Shown: piece after piece, positions 16,897 to 26,865 of the stretch
How the letters are laid out: the number at the start of each line of letters is the position of its first letter
Numbering within the stretch: the first letter of the stretch is position 1
NCBI RefSeq assembly: GCF_029338255.1
Contig: NZ_CP119787.1
Coordinates: forward strand, 806,001-870,000
DNA from: Haloarcula halobia
GTDB taxonomy: Archaea > Halobacteriota > Halobacteria > Halobacteriales > Haloarculaceae
Direction of reading: 5' to 3'
DNA length: 64,000 nucleotides
Notes under the pieces: generated by a model
Told to the model about the DNA's origin: nothing
The model's database searches: none
What the model saw: the letters and a program-made list of their open reading frames with translations, nothing else
Made by a program: the position numbers and the translations under genes

Positions 16897-18444
16897 ATGT
16901 TCGACTCAGGCACGACCGAGTTACCGATTCCGGAGTACAGCCGGACGGACGACCGAGGGCGATCGCGGTACGCCGGCCTGCTGGGTGGCGCCGGCCTGCT
17001 GCTGGCGGCGTTCCAGGTTCCCCACCTCGTCGCCGACGTCGTCGAGGGGATGGGGGTGGCGGCGCTCCTGTCCGGAGCCGTCTTCCCCTTCCTGCTGGCT
17101 ATCAGCATCGCAGCGGCGGGGTACTGGTGCTGGTGGCGGGAGGTCCCCTCGTCCCAGATGCGGCGTATCGACGGCTGGTTCGTCCTCGGGACTGTCGGGA
17201 TGACCGTCGTCAGCGGGGCAATGGTCGTCTATCAACTGCTGGAGGGGGCCCAGTTACAACACATCCCCTTCGTCCTGCTCAACTTCGCCACGGCGGGTGG
17301 TCTTGGCGGCATCGTGGTCGGGTGGTACGACGCTCAGAACCGCCGACGCCGTGCGCAGCTCCGAGTGTTCCGGGAGGTCGTCGAGCACGGCGGCCACGCC
17401 ATCTGTCTGACCGACCCGTCGGGCACCATCGAGTACGTGAACCCGGAGTTCGAAGCACAGACCGGCTACGACGCCGCGACGGCGGTGGGACAGACCCCGG
17501 CCATCCTGCGGTCCGGGGCGCAAGACGACGCGTTCTACGCGGATCTGTGGGAGACGATTCTCGCCGGCGAGGTCTGGCACGGCGAGCTGGTCAACGAACG
17601 CAGGGACGGGACTCGCTATCACGTCAACCAGACCATCGCGCCCATCACGGACGACGGCGGCGACATCGCTCACTTCGTCGCGATAAACCAGGACGTCACG
17701 GCCCGGAAAGAGTACGAGGCCGAGCTGGAGCGACAGAACGAGCGCCTCGACGAGTTCGCCAGCGTCGTCTCCCACGACCTCCGGAACCCGCTGAGCGTGG
17801 CGTCGGGGCAGCTCGAACTCGAGCGGATGGACCGCGAGAGCGAGCACCTGGCGGTGGCGGCCAGCGCCCTCGAACGCATGGAGCGTCTCATCGACGACAT
17901 GCTCACGCTGGCACGACAGGGCGAGACGGTCGGCGAGACGGACGCGGTGTCGCTCCGTTCGGTCGTCGAGGCCGCCTGGAAGCAGGTCGAGACGCCGGAC
18001 GCGAACCTCGTCGTGGAGACGGACCTGACCGTCGCGGCCGACGCCCGTCGCGTCCAGCAGCTGTTCGAGAACCTCTTTCGCAACAGCGTGGAACACGGGA
18101 CCCCGCCGAGTCGGTCGGGGAGTGACGGCGACCCCGTGGCCGACCACACGAACGGGGCCGTCCAGGCAGTCGACGCCGCGGCCGAGCTGACCGTGACCGT
18201 CGGCGACGTCGACGGCGGGTTCTTCGTCGCGGACACCGGCCCGGGGCTACCCGACGACGCCCGGGACCGCATCTTCGAGTCGGGATACTCCACGAGCCAC
18301 GACGGCACGGGGCTGGGGCTGTCTATCGTCCGGCGAATCGCCGACGCGCACGGCTGGACGGTCACGGCGACGAACGGGGCCGACGGAGGCGCGCGTTTCG
18401 AGATTCGCGACGTCGAGCCCGCCCAGCCCCCGGAGACGGTATAG
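16897..18444 (+). CDS. Membrane-bound PAS sensor histidine kinase
   Basis: A 515-residue kinase. The N-terminus has about four to five membrane helices (residues ~28-145). A PAS domain follows (LRVFREVVEHGGHAICLTDP to about residue 275, ending in VAINQDVTARKEYE). HisKA carries the phospho-acceptor His293 in VVSHDLRNPL, and the HATPase domain has N-box NLFRNSVEHG, G1 VADTGPGLP and G2 GTGLGLSIV. Such kinases usually phosphorylate separate receivers; no response regulator gene is adjacent. I chose ATG 16897; GTG 16867 in the same frame is an alternative that fits the TATA spacing. Signal unknown. Confidence 0.88.
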   Translation: MFDSGTTELPIPEYSRTDDRGRSRYAGLLGGAGLLLAAFQVPHLVADVVEGMGVAALLSGAVFPFLLAISIAAAGYWCWWREVPSSQMRRIDGWFVLGTVGMTVVSGAMVVYQLLEGAQLQHIPFVLLNFATAGGLGGIVVGWYDAQNRRRRAQLRVFREVVEHGGHAICLTDPSGTIEYVNPEFEAQTGYDAATAVGQTPAILRSGAQDDAFYADLWETILAGEVWHGELVNERRDGTRYHVNQTIAPITDDGGDIAHFVAINQDVTARKEYEAELERQNERLDEFASVVSHDLRNPLSVASGQLELERMDRESEHLAVAASALERMERLIDDMLTLARQGETVGETDAVSLRSVVEAAWKQVETPDANLVVETDLTVAADARRVQQLFENLFRNSVEHGTPPSRSGSDGDPVADHTNGAVQAVDAAAELTVTVGDVDGGFFVADTGPGLPDDARDRIFESGYSTSHDGTGLGLSIVRRIADAHGWTVTATNGADGGARFEIRDVEPAQPPETV

Positions 18445-18546
18445 GACAGCCCACACCGCCGGAGCTGATACTTAAGCGTTCGTGGCGTCTTGCTGGGCCG
18501 ACAAGCCGTCGCGTCGCTCACGTTCCCCCAGGGGCTACATCCGCGT

Positions 18547-18984
18547 ATGTCCCGCAACGAAGCCGAGAGGCAGGACAGTCGTGGCTGGCCGTCAGTGGCG
18601 TCGCTGGCTGCAGGGGGTGGCGCGCTCGTCGTCCTCCTGGCCGCCGCGGACCCGGCGCTCGCCTCGAGTTCGAGTGGGGCCAGCGGTGGCACCACCGTCG
18701 TACACAGCGTCCTGGAGGTGCTCCAGCTGCTTGTCGGGGCCGGGACGGTGGCCGTCGCGTTCGTCGGACTCGACGCGATGCGTGGCGGGCACATGGAGTG
18801 GGCGTTCTACGCGCTCACCGCGGGCGTCGTCACGTTCCTGGCCCAGCGGCTCTACCACTCCATCCACGAGTTCGGCGTCCTCCCGGCACTGCCGGGTCTG
18901 CTCACCCAGTCGCTGTTCCTGGTCGGGACGGCGTTGCTGGGGCTCGGGTTCGTTCAGGTGTACCGCGTCATGCAACCACGGTGA
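18547..18984 (+). CDS. Haloarchaeal membrane protein, four predicted helices
   Basis: A 145-residue hydrophobic protein. It has an N-terminal charged segment, a first helix around residues 17-38 (VASLAAGGGALVVLLAAADP), a Ser/Gly-rich external loop (SSSGASGGTT) and three further helices (VLEVLQLLVGAGTVAVAFVG, WAFYALTAGVVTFLAQRL and LLTQSLFLVGTALLGLGF). The frame opens at 18490, but ATG 18547 starts the charged N-terminus that precedes helix 1. It follows the histidine kinase by 102 bp on the same strand and precedes a small acidic protein by 21 bp, so the latter two may form an operon. Family not recognised. Confidence 0.7.
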   Translation: MSRNEAERQDSRGWPSVASLAAGGGALVVLLAAADPALASSSSGASGGTTVVHSVLEVLQLLVGAGTVAVAFVGLDAMRGGHMEWAFYALTAGVVTFLAQRLYHSIHEFGVLPALPGLLTQSLFLVGTALLGLGFVQVYRVMQPR

Positions 18985-19005
18985 ATCCCGCGCCTGCACG
19001 GACCA

Positions 19006-19293
19006 ATGGCCAGCCCAAACACGAAAGCGTACTACGCGCTCGTCGAGGACATCGTCGTCGACCAGAAGGCCGTCTGGGGGACGGTCGCCGTCGACATCGC
19101 CGACTCGGTGCCCGGCCTCGTCGTCGACACCGGCACCATCTGGATCAACGGCCACGAGACGGAGGTCGTCGGGGCGCTCGCACGGGCGTACGTCGACCGC
19201 TTCGGCCGCGCGGCCGCCGAGTCGCTGCGCGACGTCGCCGAGGACTACCAGGACGAGGTCGACCTCCCACCGGTCCTGGAACGGGGGGAGTGA
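19006..19293 (+). CDS. Small acidic protein, family not recognised
   Basis: A 95-residue soluble acidic protein. It contains TKAYYALVEDIVVDQKAVWG, a short beta-rich stretch GLVVDTGTIWINGHETEVVG, then a helix AYVDRFGRAAAESLRDVAED. There is no Cys cluster or membrane segment. Composition and codon use match its neighbours, which supports a real gene. It is 21 bp downstream of the membrane protein gene and upstream of the AT-rich pst promoter. I cannot assign a function. Confidence 0.65.
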   Translation: MASPNTKAYYALVEDIVVDQKAVWGTVAVDIADSVPGLVVDTGTIWINGHETEVVGALARAYVDRFGRAAAESLRDVAEDYQDEVDLPPVLERGE

Positions 19294-19349
19294 GTGCCAC
19301 CGACGCGAGTTGTCCCCATTGGCTATATATAATTGAAAATACTATATAG

Positions 19350-19371
19350 TGGATATACCTGACCGTATCCA
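19350..19371 (+). promoter_or_regulatory. TGGATA-N10-TATCCA palindrome at the pst promoter
   Basis: Perfect 6-bp inverted arms (19350-19355 and 19366-19371) directly upstream of the TATA element of pstS. The position fits an activator or repressor site for phosphate control; in Halobacterium a promoter P-box is known for the pst1 operon, but I have not compared the sequences. Confidence 0.45.
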
Positions 19372-19380
19372 TATTATAAA
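19371..19380 (+). promoter_or_regulatory. TATA box of the pst operon
   Basis: The stretch atattataaa lies 34-43 nt upstream of ATG 19414, so the leader should be at most about 10 nt. Confidence 0.6.
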
Positions 19381-19413
19381 CCCGTTTAATACACCGTCCC
19401 CGTCTATCTGGTG

Positions 19414-20580
19414 ATGGCGCACGACTCAGACCGTCTTTCAGACCGCGTATCGCGGCGCAAGTTCATCGCGACGACCGGAGCGGCCGGCGTCGCAACCGTC
19501 GCTGGCTGTTCCAGCGGCGACGGCGGCTCCGGCGGTAGTTCCGATGGCAGCTCCGACGGTAGCTCCGAGGAGACAGAGGCGCCGGAGACCGAGGCATCGA
19601 CCGACAGCTCCGACGACTCGGGCAGCTCCTCCGGGAGCATCTCCCCGCTGGAATCCGGCGGCTCGTCGACGGTCTACCCCATCATGAACACGGCCGCGTC
19701 CTACTGGAACGCGAACCGGCCGGCCTCCGACTCCGAGTACTGGCCCCACGGCGAGTACGACATCGACACGGACCTGAACCTGGCCGACTACTGGGGCAGC
19801 CTCTACGGCTTCGAGCCGGGCGGGGACGGCGACCCGCCGTTCCAGTTCACCGTCGGTCTGTCCCACTCCGGGACCGGCGTCGAGAAGGTCATGAACGGCC
19901 AGCACGACATCGGCAACTCCTCCGGGAACGTCGAGGACGAGCTCCCGGACCGCGACTCCTACGACAGTTTCATCGACCACGTCGTCGGTGTGGACGGTCA
20001 GCCGCTGGTCGTCTCCCAGGAGATCGCCGACGCCGGCCTCGAGAAGATCACCGGCCAGCAGCTCAAGGACCTCTACAAGGGTCGAATCGACAACTGGCAG
20101 GAGATCGACAGCAGCCTCCCGGACCGCGAAGTGCAGGTCCTCGCCCGCGTCAAGGGCTCGGGTACTCGAACGTCCTTCGTGAGCAACGTCTTCGGCAACC
20201 CCGAAGAGGACACCTCGGTCGCCAACCGCTACGGGCAGAACCAGCGCCTCGCCCAGGCCATCGCGCAGGCCGACAACGCGATTTCCTACCTCGCGCTCGC
20301 GTTCATCAACACGAACGGTCTCGCACCCGTCGCCCTCGAGTGGGAGGGCACGACCTACGCCTACCAGGACGACCAGAACGGCCTGGACTCGAAGGCGTAC
20401 CCGCTCTCGCGTGACCTCCACTGCTACACGTGGGAGGGCACCTCGAAGAAGGAGGCCGCCGTCATCAACATGGTCCTCTCTGACTTCGGGCAGGACACCT
20501 TCGTCTCGCCGAACAACTACTTCGCACTCGGCAAACGCCGACAGGAAGAGCAGATGGCGAAGCTCCCTGACCAGGTCTAA
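19414..20580 (+). CDS. pstS: Phosphate ABC transporter substrate-binding protein
   Basis: A 388-residue PstS. The N-terminus has a Tat lipoprotein signal: twin Arg in VSRRKFIATTG and lipobox VATVAGC, followed by a long Ser/Gly/acidic linker, as is usual for haloarchaeal cell-surface lipoproteins. The phosphate-binding loops are GGSSTVYPIMNTAA, SHSGTGVEKVMNGQHDIGNS and RVKGSGTRTSFVSNVFG. The last two carry the S/T-G and R/D residues that contact phosphate. It is the first gene of pstSCAB-phoU, 119 bp ahead of pstC. A GTG at 19411 gives the same frame, but ATG 19414 is preferred. Confidence 0.93.
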   Translation: MAHDSDRLSDRVSRRKFIATTGAAGVATVAGCSSGDGGSGGSSDGSSDGSSEETEAPETEASTDSSDDSGSSSGSISPLESGGSSTVYPIMNTAASYWNANRPASDSEYWPHGEYDIDTDLNLADYWGSLYGFEPGGDGDPPFQFTVGLSHSGTGVEKVMNGQHDIGNSSGNVEDELPDRDSYDSFIDHVVGVDGQPLVVSQEIADAGLEKITGQQLKDLYKGRIDNWQEIDSSLPDREVQVLARVKGSGTRTSFVSNVFGNPEEDTSVANRYGQNQRLAQAIAQADNAISYLALAFINTNGLAPVALEWEGTTYAYQDDQNGLDSKAYPLSRDLHCYTWEGTSKKEAAVINMVLSDFGQDTFVSPNNYFALGKRRQEEQMAKLPDQV

Positions 20581-20699
20581 GCGCAACCGCTTTGGCCCCT
20601 CCCGGGCCATCCGCGTGTCGGTCTGTGCCCGCAAGACGAACTCCCGCCGAACCAAATACAGTGAACTTTTGATACCGTGAACGTTTGGTACTACACGAA

Positions 20700-21821
20700 A
20701 TGATGGACGAGGTCAGGGGAACGGCACGCGAGACGATACTCGGCGGAGACGCATCTGATGGGTCGTTACTGGCCGTCGGTGCCTCTGCGGTGACGCTGGT
20801 CGCGTTACTTCTGGCCTTCCTCTTTCGGCCGGTCTTCGCCATCCCGGTGTTCGGGGCGTTCGTCTTCGTGACCGCTATCGGTTGGACGACGTATCAGGCT
20901 GAAATCGCCCGACTGCTCACACTGCTGGCGACCGTATTGACGGTGCTGACGGTCGCGTTTATCACCATCTTCCTCTTTTTGAGTGCGCTTCCTGCCTTCC
21001 TCGAACACGGCCTCGGGCTCGTGCTCATCCCCGAGAAGAACGGGCAGGCGCGCTGGTTCTTCTGGCTCGAGACGGTCCTGCCGAGCGACTCGACGTTCTG
21101 GAACCCCCTCAGTGGGGCCTACTCGCTGATTCCGATGATCTGGGGGACCGTCCTGGTGACCATCATCGCTGGCGCCGTCGCGGGGCCGCTCGGTATCTTC
21201 GGCGCGCTCTTCATCGCCGAAGTCGCCAGCGACGGGTTGCGCGAGGTCGTCAAGCCCGGCGTCGAGATCCTCGCCGGCATCCCCTCCATCGTCTACGGGT
21301 TCATCGGCTTCCAGGTCCTCAACAGCTTCATCCAGGTCAACTTCCTCGACGACGGGGCCAGCTTCCTCATCGCCGGGATCGTCGTCGGCATCATGGCGCT
21401 GCCGACTGTCGTCTCGGTCGGCGAGGACGCCCTGTCGAGCGTCCCGAGTGCGATGGGTGACGGCTCGATCGCCATGGGCGCGACAGAGTGGCAGACGATG
21501 AAGAGCATCTCCATCCCCGCCGCCTTCTCGGGCATCTCCGCGGGGATCATCCTGGGGCTCGGCCGGGCCATCGGCGAGACGATGGCCGTCGCCGCCATCA
21601 TGGCCTCGGGGACCACGTTCGCCGACCCGCTCTTCGACATCTTCGACGCGAACGCGACCCTCACGAGCCTCATCGCGACGCAGTACGGGAGCGCCTCCGA
21701 GAGCACCATCGACGTGCTCTTCGTCGCCGGCGTCATGCTGTTCGTCATCGTCGCCGGCATGAGCATCGTCTCCCAGTACATCGAACAGCAGATGGAAGCG
21801 AAACTGAAGGGGCAACAATGA
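20700..21821 (+). CDS. pstC: Phosphate ABC transporter permease PstC
   Basis: A 373-residue permease with about eight membrane helices, two of them in an N-terminal extension (residues ~20-80). The large periplasmic-side loop before the permease core includes WNPLSGAYSLIPMIWGT. The PBPB permease EAA-type loop is ATEWQTMKSISIPAAFSGIS near residue 262, followed by GLGRAIGETMAVAAIMASG, the PstC signature. A TTG five codons upstream is possible, but ATG 20700 is preferred. The stop overlaps the pstA start by ATGA, which indicates translational coupling. Confidence 0.92.
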   Translation: MMDEVRGTARETILGGDASDGSLLAVGASAVTLVALLLAFLFRPVFAIPVFGAFVFVTAIGWTTYQAEIARLLTLLATVLTVLTVAFITIFLFLSALPAFLEHGLGLVLIPEKNGQARWFFWLETVLPSDSTFWNPLSGAYSLIPMIWGTVLVTIIAGAVAGPLGIFGALFIAEVASDGLREVVKPGVEILAGIPSIVYGFIGFQVLNSFIQVNFLDDGASFLIAGIVVGIMALPTVVSVGEDALSSVPSAMGDGSIAMGATEWQTMKSISIPAAFSGISAGIILGLGRAIGETMAVAAIMASGTTFADPLFDIFDANATLTSLIATQYGSASESTIDVLFVAGVMLFVIVAGMSIVSQYIEQQMEAKLKGQQ

Positions 21822-24469
21822 GCGACGCGTACGCATCGGAGAACACGCTGGTCAGTGCCGAATCGAACGTCTACGACAGGGGCGTCGATGCCGCCATCTC
21901 ACTCACCATCGTCGGCTTCGCCGTCGCCCTGCTCTCGCTGGTCAACATCGTCGCGCTCGACGCGAGCGGGACCATCCTCGGGGGGTTCTTCCTGACGCTG
22001 CTGGCCGTCGTCGTCGGCGGCGTCGGCATCGTCGGCCTCGCCTCCTACACGAACGTCGTCCCCGTGACCTCACAGCGCGTCCGTGGCATCGGCTTCGGAC
22101 TGCTCGTCACGACGCTCGCCCTGACCGTCCTCGCCTACGGACTGGGCGTCTCGCTGGCGACGTTGCTGGGCCTCGTCCTGGTCTTCGAGGCCGTAGCCGT
22201 CGCGACCGCCGGCGTCGTCTCGCGCCTGGAACTCGTCGACACGGAACCGAACATGAGCGCCGGCCTGCTCGCCGGGGGCGCCTACGGCGTCATCGGCCTC
22301 GCCATCGGCGGGGCGCTCGGCGGGGCGCTCGTCGGCTTCGAGTCGATACTCTGGCCGGTCGTCTCGCTCGCCGCCGGGGCGGCGATGGCGGCACTCGCCA
22401 TCTTCCCGCGCGAGGACCTCGGGTCGACGCTGCCGACGGCCCTCGTCGTCGGCTTGCTCGGCGCGGTGATCGCCACGTCGGTGCTCGGCGTCTCCTGGCA
22501 GTGGAACCCGGAAACCCTCTCCGGTGGCTTCACCGGGACCGCGATGGTTCCCGTCTTCGTGCTGTTCTCCTCGGTGCTCGCTGCCTGGTCGGCCGCGAAG
22601 GCCCGCGCGGGCTTCGGTGCCCGCGGTCGGGAGTACGGCGCGTTCCTCGTCATCAACCTGAACGCGTTCCTGATGCTCGCCGTCATGGCCACCATCGTGG
22701 TGTTCGTGACGGTGAAAGGCGTCGGCTTCGCGTTCCACGGCCTCTCGATCGGCGCGCTGGCCGCCCTCGTCCTCCTCTCGCCGCTCTTGGTCGGGGCACT
22801 CCATATCGCCCGCACACCCGCGGGGACCAGCGAGTGGCACAGTGGGGCCCGGCAGGTCCTGCGGCTCCTCCCGCTCGCGGCGGTCGGTTCCGTCGCCGCC
22901 GTCCTCCTCTCGGTGCTCGTCACGGGCAACGCGCTCGCCTACGAGTTTGTCTACTTCGTGCTCGTCAACCGGGCCGAGAAACCGCTCGACACCGCTGTCG
23001 CGGTGACGCCGGAAACGACCGTCGGTTCGCTGGTGCTCGTCGGTCCGGCGCTCCTGCTCTTCGTCTACTTCTTCCGCCGCTACGGCTCGCTTCGAGGGGT
23101 CGGCAGTCGCTTCGACCGCGCCGAACTGACCCGCCGGGCCGTCCCCGCGGCGGTGTTCGCCGTCGCGGCGCTCGTCTTCGTCTTCCTGGTCGGTGGTCCG
23201 ACGCCGCTCGGCCTCCCGCTCGGGGCGACGGTCGGAACGGCCGCCGTCTACCTGGGCGCGCTCGCGGCCGGCGGCCTGGCCGTGCTCCCGCTGGCCGGCG
23301 TCCTCGTCGGCGACGGCGACCTCGGCGCCCGCGCCCAGGACCGGGCCCAGCTGTTCACGCTGGGCGTCTTCGGCGGCCTCGCGCTGCTGACTTCCGTCCT
23401 CTTCCTCCAGCCGGTCGCCCAGGTCGCTCCGAGTCTCGGCCCGGTCAACGCCGTGCCGGCGATGGGGCTGCTCGGCGCCGCCGGGTCGCTCGCGACGGCC
23501 GCGCTCACGGTCTTCGCCCGGCGGAACAGCGACGAGACGCTCCGCCGGCGGCTGCTCGCCGAGGAGACGCGCCTCGCGCTCGCGGGGGCGTCCGGATTCC
23601 TCGCGCTGGTCGGCCTGCACGTGGCCGTCACCGGCGTCCCGCTGTTCGTCGTGGGCCTCGCCGTCGCCAACGCCGGGTCGTTCGCCTGGCCGATGGTGAT
23701 GCAGGCGTACATCCCGCTGGGCGCGGAACCCGGCGGCATCATGCCGGCCATCGTCGGCACGGTGTGGCTGGTCGTCGGCGCGACGCTCTTTGCCGTCCCG
23801 CTCGGGCTGGGGGCCGCCGTGTTCCTCACCGAGTACGCCGAGCAGGGTCGGTTCACCGCGCTCGTCGAGGTCGCCACGAACGCACTCTGGAGTACGCCGA
23901 GCATCGTCTTCGGCCTGTTCGGCGCCGCGTTCCTCATCCCGCGCATCGGCGGCGACGAGTCGCTGCTGGCCGGGATGCTCGTGCTTGGCTTCATGCTCCT
24001 GCCGCTGGTGCTCATCACCTCGCGGGAGGCCATCAAGGCCGTCCCCGACGAGTACCGCGACGCCAGCGCGGCACTGGGTGTGACCCAGTGGGAGACCATC
24101 CGCAGCGTGGTCATCCCGGCGGCGATGCCCGGCGTCATCACCGGCGTCATCCTCGGGGTCGGCCGCATCGCCGGCGAGACGGCCCCGCTCATCCTGGTGC
24201 TGGGCTCGACGCTCAACGCCACCGAGTCGGCCCAGGTCATCCAGGGCTTCCGCTTCATGGCGGAACCCCCGTTCGTGGCCAACGAGGCGCTGCTCTCGGC
24301 CTCGGCCTCGCTGCCGACGCAGGTGTGGGCCGTCATCGCGGCCGGCGTCAGCGGATCGCCCTCGATGGGGTGGGCGACGGCCTTCATCCTGCTGATGGTG
24401 GTGCTGACGTTCTACGCCGTCGGTATCGTCGCCCGGACCTACTTCAGGAGGAAACTGAACTATGAGTGA
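21818..24469 (+). CDS. pstA: Phosphate ABC transporter permease PstA with long N-terminal membrane extension
   Basis: An 883-residue protein. The C-terminal ~260 residues (from about 625) are a standard PstA permease: [27 protein letters not shown] near the end, and the coupling loop [20 protein letters not shown] near residue 745, then [15 protein letters not shown]. Residues 1-620 form many additional hydrophobic helices with no recognised domain. E. coli PstA is 296 residues. The extension may be an extra membrane module or a lineage feature of haloarchaeal PstA. The start is fixed by ATGA overlap with pstC, and the 3' end overlaps pstB by 8 bp. Confidence 0.9.
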   Translation: MSDAYASENTLVSAESNVYDRGVDAAISLTIVGFAVALLSLVNIVALDASGTILGGFFLTLLAVVVGGVGIVGLASYTNVVPVTSQRVRGIGFGLLVTTLALTVLAYGLGVSLATLLGLVLVFEAVAVATAGVVSRLELVDTEPNMSAGLLAGGAYGVIGLAIGGALGGALVGFESILWPVVSLAAGAAMAALAIFPREDLGSTLPTALVVGLLGAVIATSVLGVSWQWNPETLSGGFTGTAMVPVFVLFSSVLAAWSAAKARAGFGARGREYGAFLVINLNAFLMLAVMATIVVFVTVKGVGFAFHGLSIGALAALVLLSPLLVGALHIARTPAGTSEWHSGARQVLRLLPLAAVGSVAAVLLSVLVTGNALAYEFVYFVLVNRAEKPLDTAVAVTPETTVGSLVLVGPALLLFVYFFRRYGSLRGVGSRFDRAELTRRAVPAAVFAVAALVFVFLVGGPTPLGLPLGATVGTAAVYLGALAAGGLAVLPLAGVLVGDGDLGARAQDRAQLFTLGVFGGLALLTSVLFLQPVAQVAPSLGPVNAVPAMGLLGAAGSLATAALTVFARRNSDETLRRRLLAEETRLALAGASGFLALVGLHVAVTGVPLFVVGLAVANAGSFAWPMVMQAYIPLGAEPGGIMPAIVGTVWLVVGATLFAVPLGLGAAVFLTEYAEQGRFTALVEVATNALWSTPSIVFGLFGAAFLIPRIGGDESLLAGMLVLGFMLLPLVLITSREAIKAVPDEYRDASAALGVTQWETIRSVVIPAAMPGVITGVILGVGRIAGETAPLILVLGSTLNATESAQVIQGFRFMAEPPFVANEALLSASASLPTQVWAVIAAGVSGSPSMGWATAFILLMVVLTFYAVGIVARTYFRRKLNYE

Positions 24470-25373
24470 TTCAATGACAGACACCGAACCCGCGAGCACC
24501 GCGAGCCAGACGACCACGACGACCGCCGGCGAGACCGACGAGGAGGTCCGCGCGGAGTGGACCGACTACCGCTTCGACGGGCAGGCGAAGCTCTCCGTCG
24601 AGAATCTCAACGTCTGGTACGGGGACGACCACGCCATCAAGGATGTCTCGATGGACATCCCCGAAAACAGCGTCACGGCGCTCATCGGCCCCTCGGGCTG
24701 CGGGAAGTCGACCTTCCTGCGGTGTCTCAACCGGATGAACGACCGCATCAAGGCCGCGCGCATCGAGGGCTCGGTCGAACTGGACGACATGGAGATATAC
24801 GACTCGAACGCCAACCTCGTGGAACTGCGCAAGCGCGTCGGGATGGTCTTCCAGTCGCCCAACCCGTTCCCCAAGTCCATCCGGGACAACATCTCCTACG
24901 GCCCGCGCAAGCACGGCGACATCAACAAGGGCCTGCTCGCACGCCTGTTCGGGCGCGACGACACGGCCGAGGAGACCGAACTCGTCGAGCGTTCGCTGAA
25001 GCAGGCCGCGCTGTGGGACGAGGTCAGCGACCGGCTTGACGACAACGCACTGGGGCTCTCCGGTGGCCAGCAGCAACGCCTCTGTATCGCCCGGGCGCTG
25101 GCGACCGACCCCGAGGTCATCCTGATGGACGAGCCGGCGTCGGCGCTGGACCCCATCGCCACCTCGAAGATAGAGGACCTCGTCACCGAGCTCGCCGAGG
25201 ACTACACCGTCGTCATCGTCACGCACAACATGCAGCAGGCGGCCCGCATCTCCGACCAGACCGCCGTCTTCCTCACCGGCGGCGAACTGGTCGAGTACGA
25301 CGACACGGACAAGATATTCGAGAACCCGGCGAGTCAGCGGGTCGAGGACTACGTCACCGGCAAGTTCGGGTAA
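24462..25373 (+). CDS. pstB: Phosphate ABC transporter ATP-binding protein PstB
   Basis: A 303-residue ABC ATPase. Walker A is GPSGCGKST, followed by [10 protein letters not shown], which is diagnostic for PstB. The Q-loop is [15 protein letters not shown], the signature motif [16 protein letters not shown], Walker [14 protein letters not shown] and the H-loop [15 protein letters not shown]. An acidic Thr-rich N-terminal tail of about 40 residues precedes the ABC core ([12 protein letters not shown]). It overlaps pstA by 8 bp and is 5 bp from phoU, so it belongs to the same transcript. It powers uptake through PstCA. Confidence 0.96.
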   Translation: MSDSMTDTEPASTASQTTTTTAGETDEEVRAEWTDYRFDGQAKLSVENLNVWYGDDHAIKDVSMDIPENSVTALIGPSGCGKSTFLRCLNRMNDRIKAARIEGSVELDDMEIYDSNANLVELRKRVGMVFQSPNPFPKSIRDNISYGPRKHGDINKGLLARLFGRDDTAEETELVERSLKQAALWDEVSDRLDDNALGLSGGQQQRLCIARALATDPEVILMDEPASALDPIATSKIEDLVTELAEDYTVVIVTHNMQQAARISDQTAVFLTGGELVEYDDTDKIFENPASQRVEDYVTGKFG

Positions 25374-25378
25374 GCACG

Positions 25379-26053
25379 ATGCCACGAGAGCCCTACCAGG
25401 CGACCCTTTCGGACCTCCAGGAAGACGTGCTCGCGATGGGCTCGCTCGTCGCCGACCGGCTGGAGATGGCGCTCGACAGTCTGGCGTCCGGTGACGAGGA
25501 CCTCGCTCGTCGCGTGATCGAGGGCGACGACGAAGTGAACGACCTGTATCTCTCCCTCGAGGACCGCTGTATCGACCTCTTTGCCCTCCAGCAGCCCGTC
25601 GCGAGCGACCTCCGGCTGGTGGCCGCCTCGTTCAAGATACTCACCGATATCGAGCGTATCGGCGACCTCGCGACGAACCTCGCTGGCTACGCGACGGCCG
25701 CGAACGCGGGCCTCGTCCCCGAGGTGGCCATCGACGACATCGGCCGCGACGCCCTCGGGGCGTTCGAGCGGAGTCTGGACGCCTACGCCGACGAGGACGC
25801 CGAGGCGTGTCGGGCTATCGCCGCCGCCGACGACGACCTCGACGCGCTCTGTCAGTCCGCGAGCGAGACGGTCGCGCGTGACCTCATCGAGCGCGAGGCC
25901 GACGACGACCTCTGGTCGGTCGAGCAGCTTCTCGACGACGTCTCTCGCGTCCTCCTGACCATTCGCGACCTCGAACGGGTGGGCGACCACGCGGTCAACA
26001 TCGCCGCCCGCACCCTCTATATGACCGAGTCGAGCACCGAACTCATCTACTGA
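25379..26053 (+). CDS. phoU: Phosphate signalling protein PhoU
   Basis: A 224-residue all-helical protein made of two PhoU repeats. Each repeat carries the metal-cluster motif E/D-R-x-x-D: DIERIGDLATNLAGYA in the first and DLERVGDHAVNIAARTLYM in the second. The first repeat contains the family hallmark LFALQQPVASDLRLV. PhoU proteins damp Pst transport and phosphate signalling. It is the last gene of the pst operon, 5 bp after pstB. Confidence 0.94.
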   Translation: MPREPYQATLSDLQEDVLAMGSLVADRLEMALDSLASGDEDLARRVIEGDDEVNDLYLSLEDRCIDLFALQQPVASDLRLVAASFKILTDIERIGDLATNLAGYATAANAGLVPEVAIDDIGRDALGAFERSLDAYADEDAEACRAIAAADDDLDALCQSASETVARDLIEREADDDLWSVEQLLDDVSRVLLTIRDLERVGDHAVNIAARTLYMTESSTELIY

Positions 26054-26112
26054 CCGACCGCCTGCGCCCCGAAACCGCCGACTTATTCCTGTCCCCTCGC
26101 GTAGGTGGTCCA

Positions 26113-26859
26113 ATGACCGTTCGGCACGACGGCCTCACCGTCAGGTGGCTCGGGTACGCGACGCTCCGACTCGCCGGGGCGGACTCGGTCGTCTATCTGG
26201 ATCCCGGCCGCTACGGGGTGCTGACCGGGGAGTGGGAGCCCGACGACGAGTCGCTGGGCCACCCACCGTCGCGGGACTACCGCCCCGAGGACGGCGACGT
26301 CGTCTGTGTCTCGCACGTCCACCACTACGACCCGGACGGCATCGAACGGGTCGCGAGCGACGACGCGACAGTCGTCGCCTTCGAGGGTATCGAGGGACGC
26401 GACGTCGAACGCGACCTCGACCCGATACTCGACCTTCCCTACGACGTCCGGGAGGTCGGGATGAAAGACCAGGTCACCGTCGGCGACGTGCCGGTGTGGA
26501 CGACGCCGGCGTACAACGAACCCGACGGCCCCCACACCCGACCCGACGGCACGCCGTACCACCCGGAGGGCTTTGGCTGTGGCTTCCTGGTCGACGTCGA
26601 GGGGACCCGCGTCTTCTGGCCGGGCGACACCGACGTGTTGCCGGGCCACCGGACCGTCGACGTCTCGCTGTTCTGTCCCCCTATCGGCCAGCGCTTCACG
26701 ATGGACGCGAGGGAGGCGGCGGCGCTGGCGGCGACCATCCGGCCGGACCTCGTGTTGCCGGTCCACTACAACACCTTCTCGACGCTCCGGGCCGACTCGC
26801 GGGCGTTCGCCGCCGACGTGGCACAGGCGGGGGTCCCCGTCGTCCTCGACGAGCAGTGA
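26113..26859 (+). CDS. MBL-fold metal-dependent hydrolase, UlaG-like
   Basis: A 248-residue metallo-beta-lactamase fold protein of the UlaG/YycJ-like type. It starts with the beta-hairpin VRWLGYATLRLAG and has a modified metal motif SHVHHYDPDGI (HxHxxD with the Asp after His-Tyr), YNEPDGPHTRP near residue 137, FWPGDTDVLPG with the third metal-ligand region, and the C-terminal His in VLPVHYNTF. Such proteins hydrolyse phosphoesters or lactones; no specific substrate can be read. It follows phoU by 59 bp on the same strand and may be read from the pst transcript, but a separate promoter is likely. Confidence 0.85.
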   Translation: MTVRHDGLTVRWLGYATLRLAGADSVVYLDPGRYGVLTGEWEPDDESLGHPPSRDYRPEDGDVVCVSHVHHYDPDGIERVASDDATVVAFEGIEGRDVERDLDPILDLPYDVREVGMKDQVTVGDVPVWTTPAYNEPDGPHTRPDGTPYHPEGFGCGFLVDVEGTRVFWPGDTDVLPGHRTVDVSLFCPPIGQRFTMDAREAAALAATIRPDLVLPVHYNTFSTLRADSRAFAADVAQAGVPVVLDEQ

Positions 26860-26865
26860 CCGGAC

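Noticed and set aside
22070-24517. An 815-codon open frame antisense to pstA
   Set aside because: It mirrors a GC-rich gene, has repetitive Glu/Arg/Asp/Gly composition and no domain; pstA on the other strand has clear permease motifs and operon overlaps.
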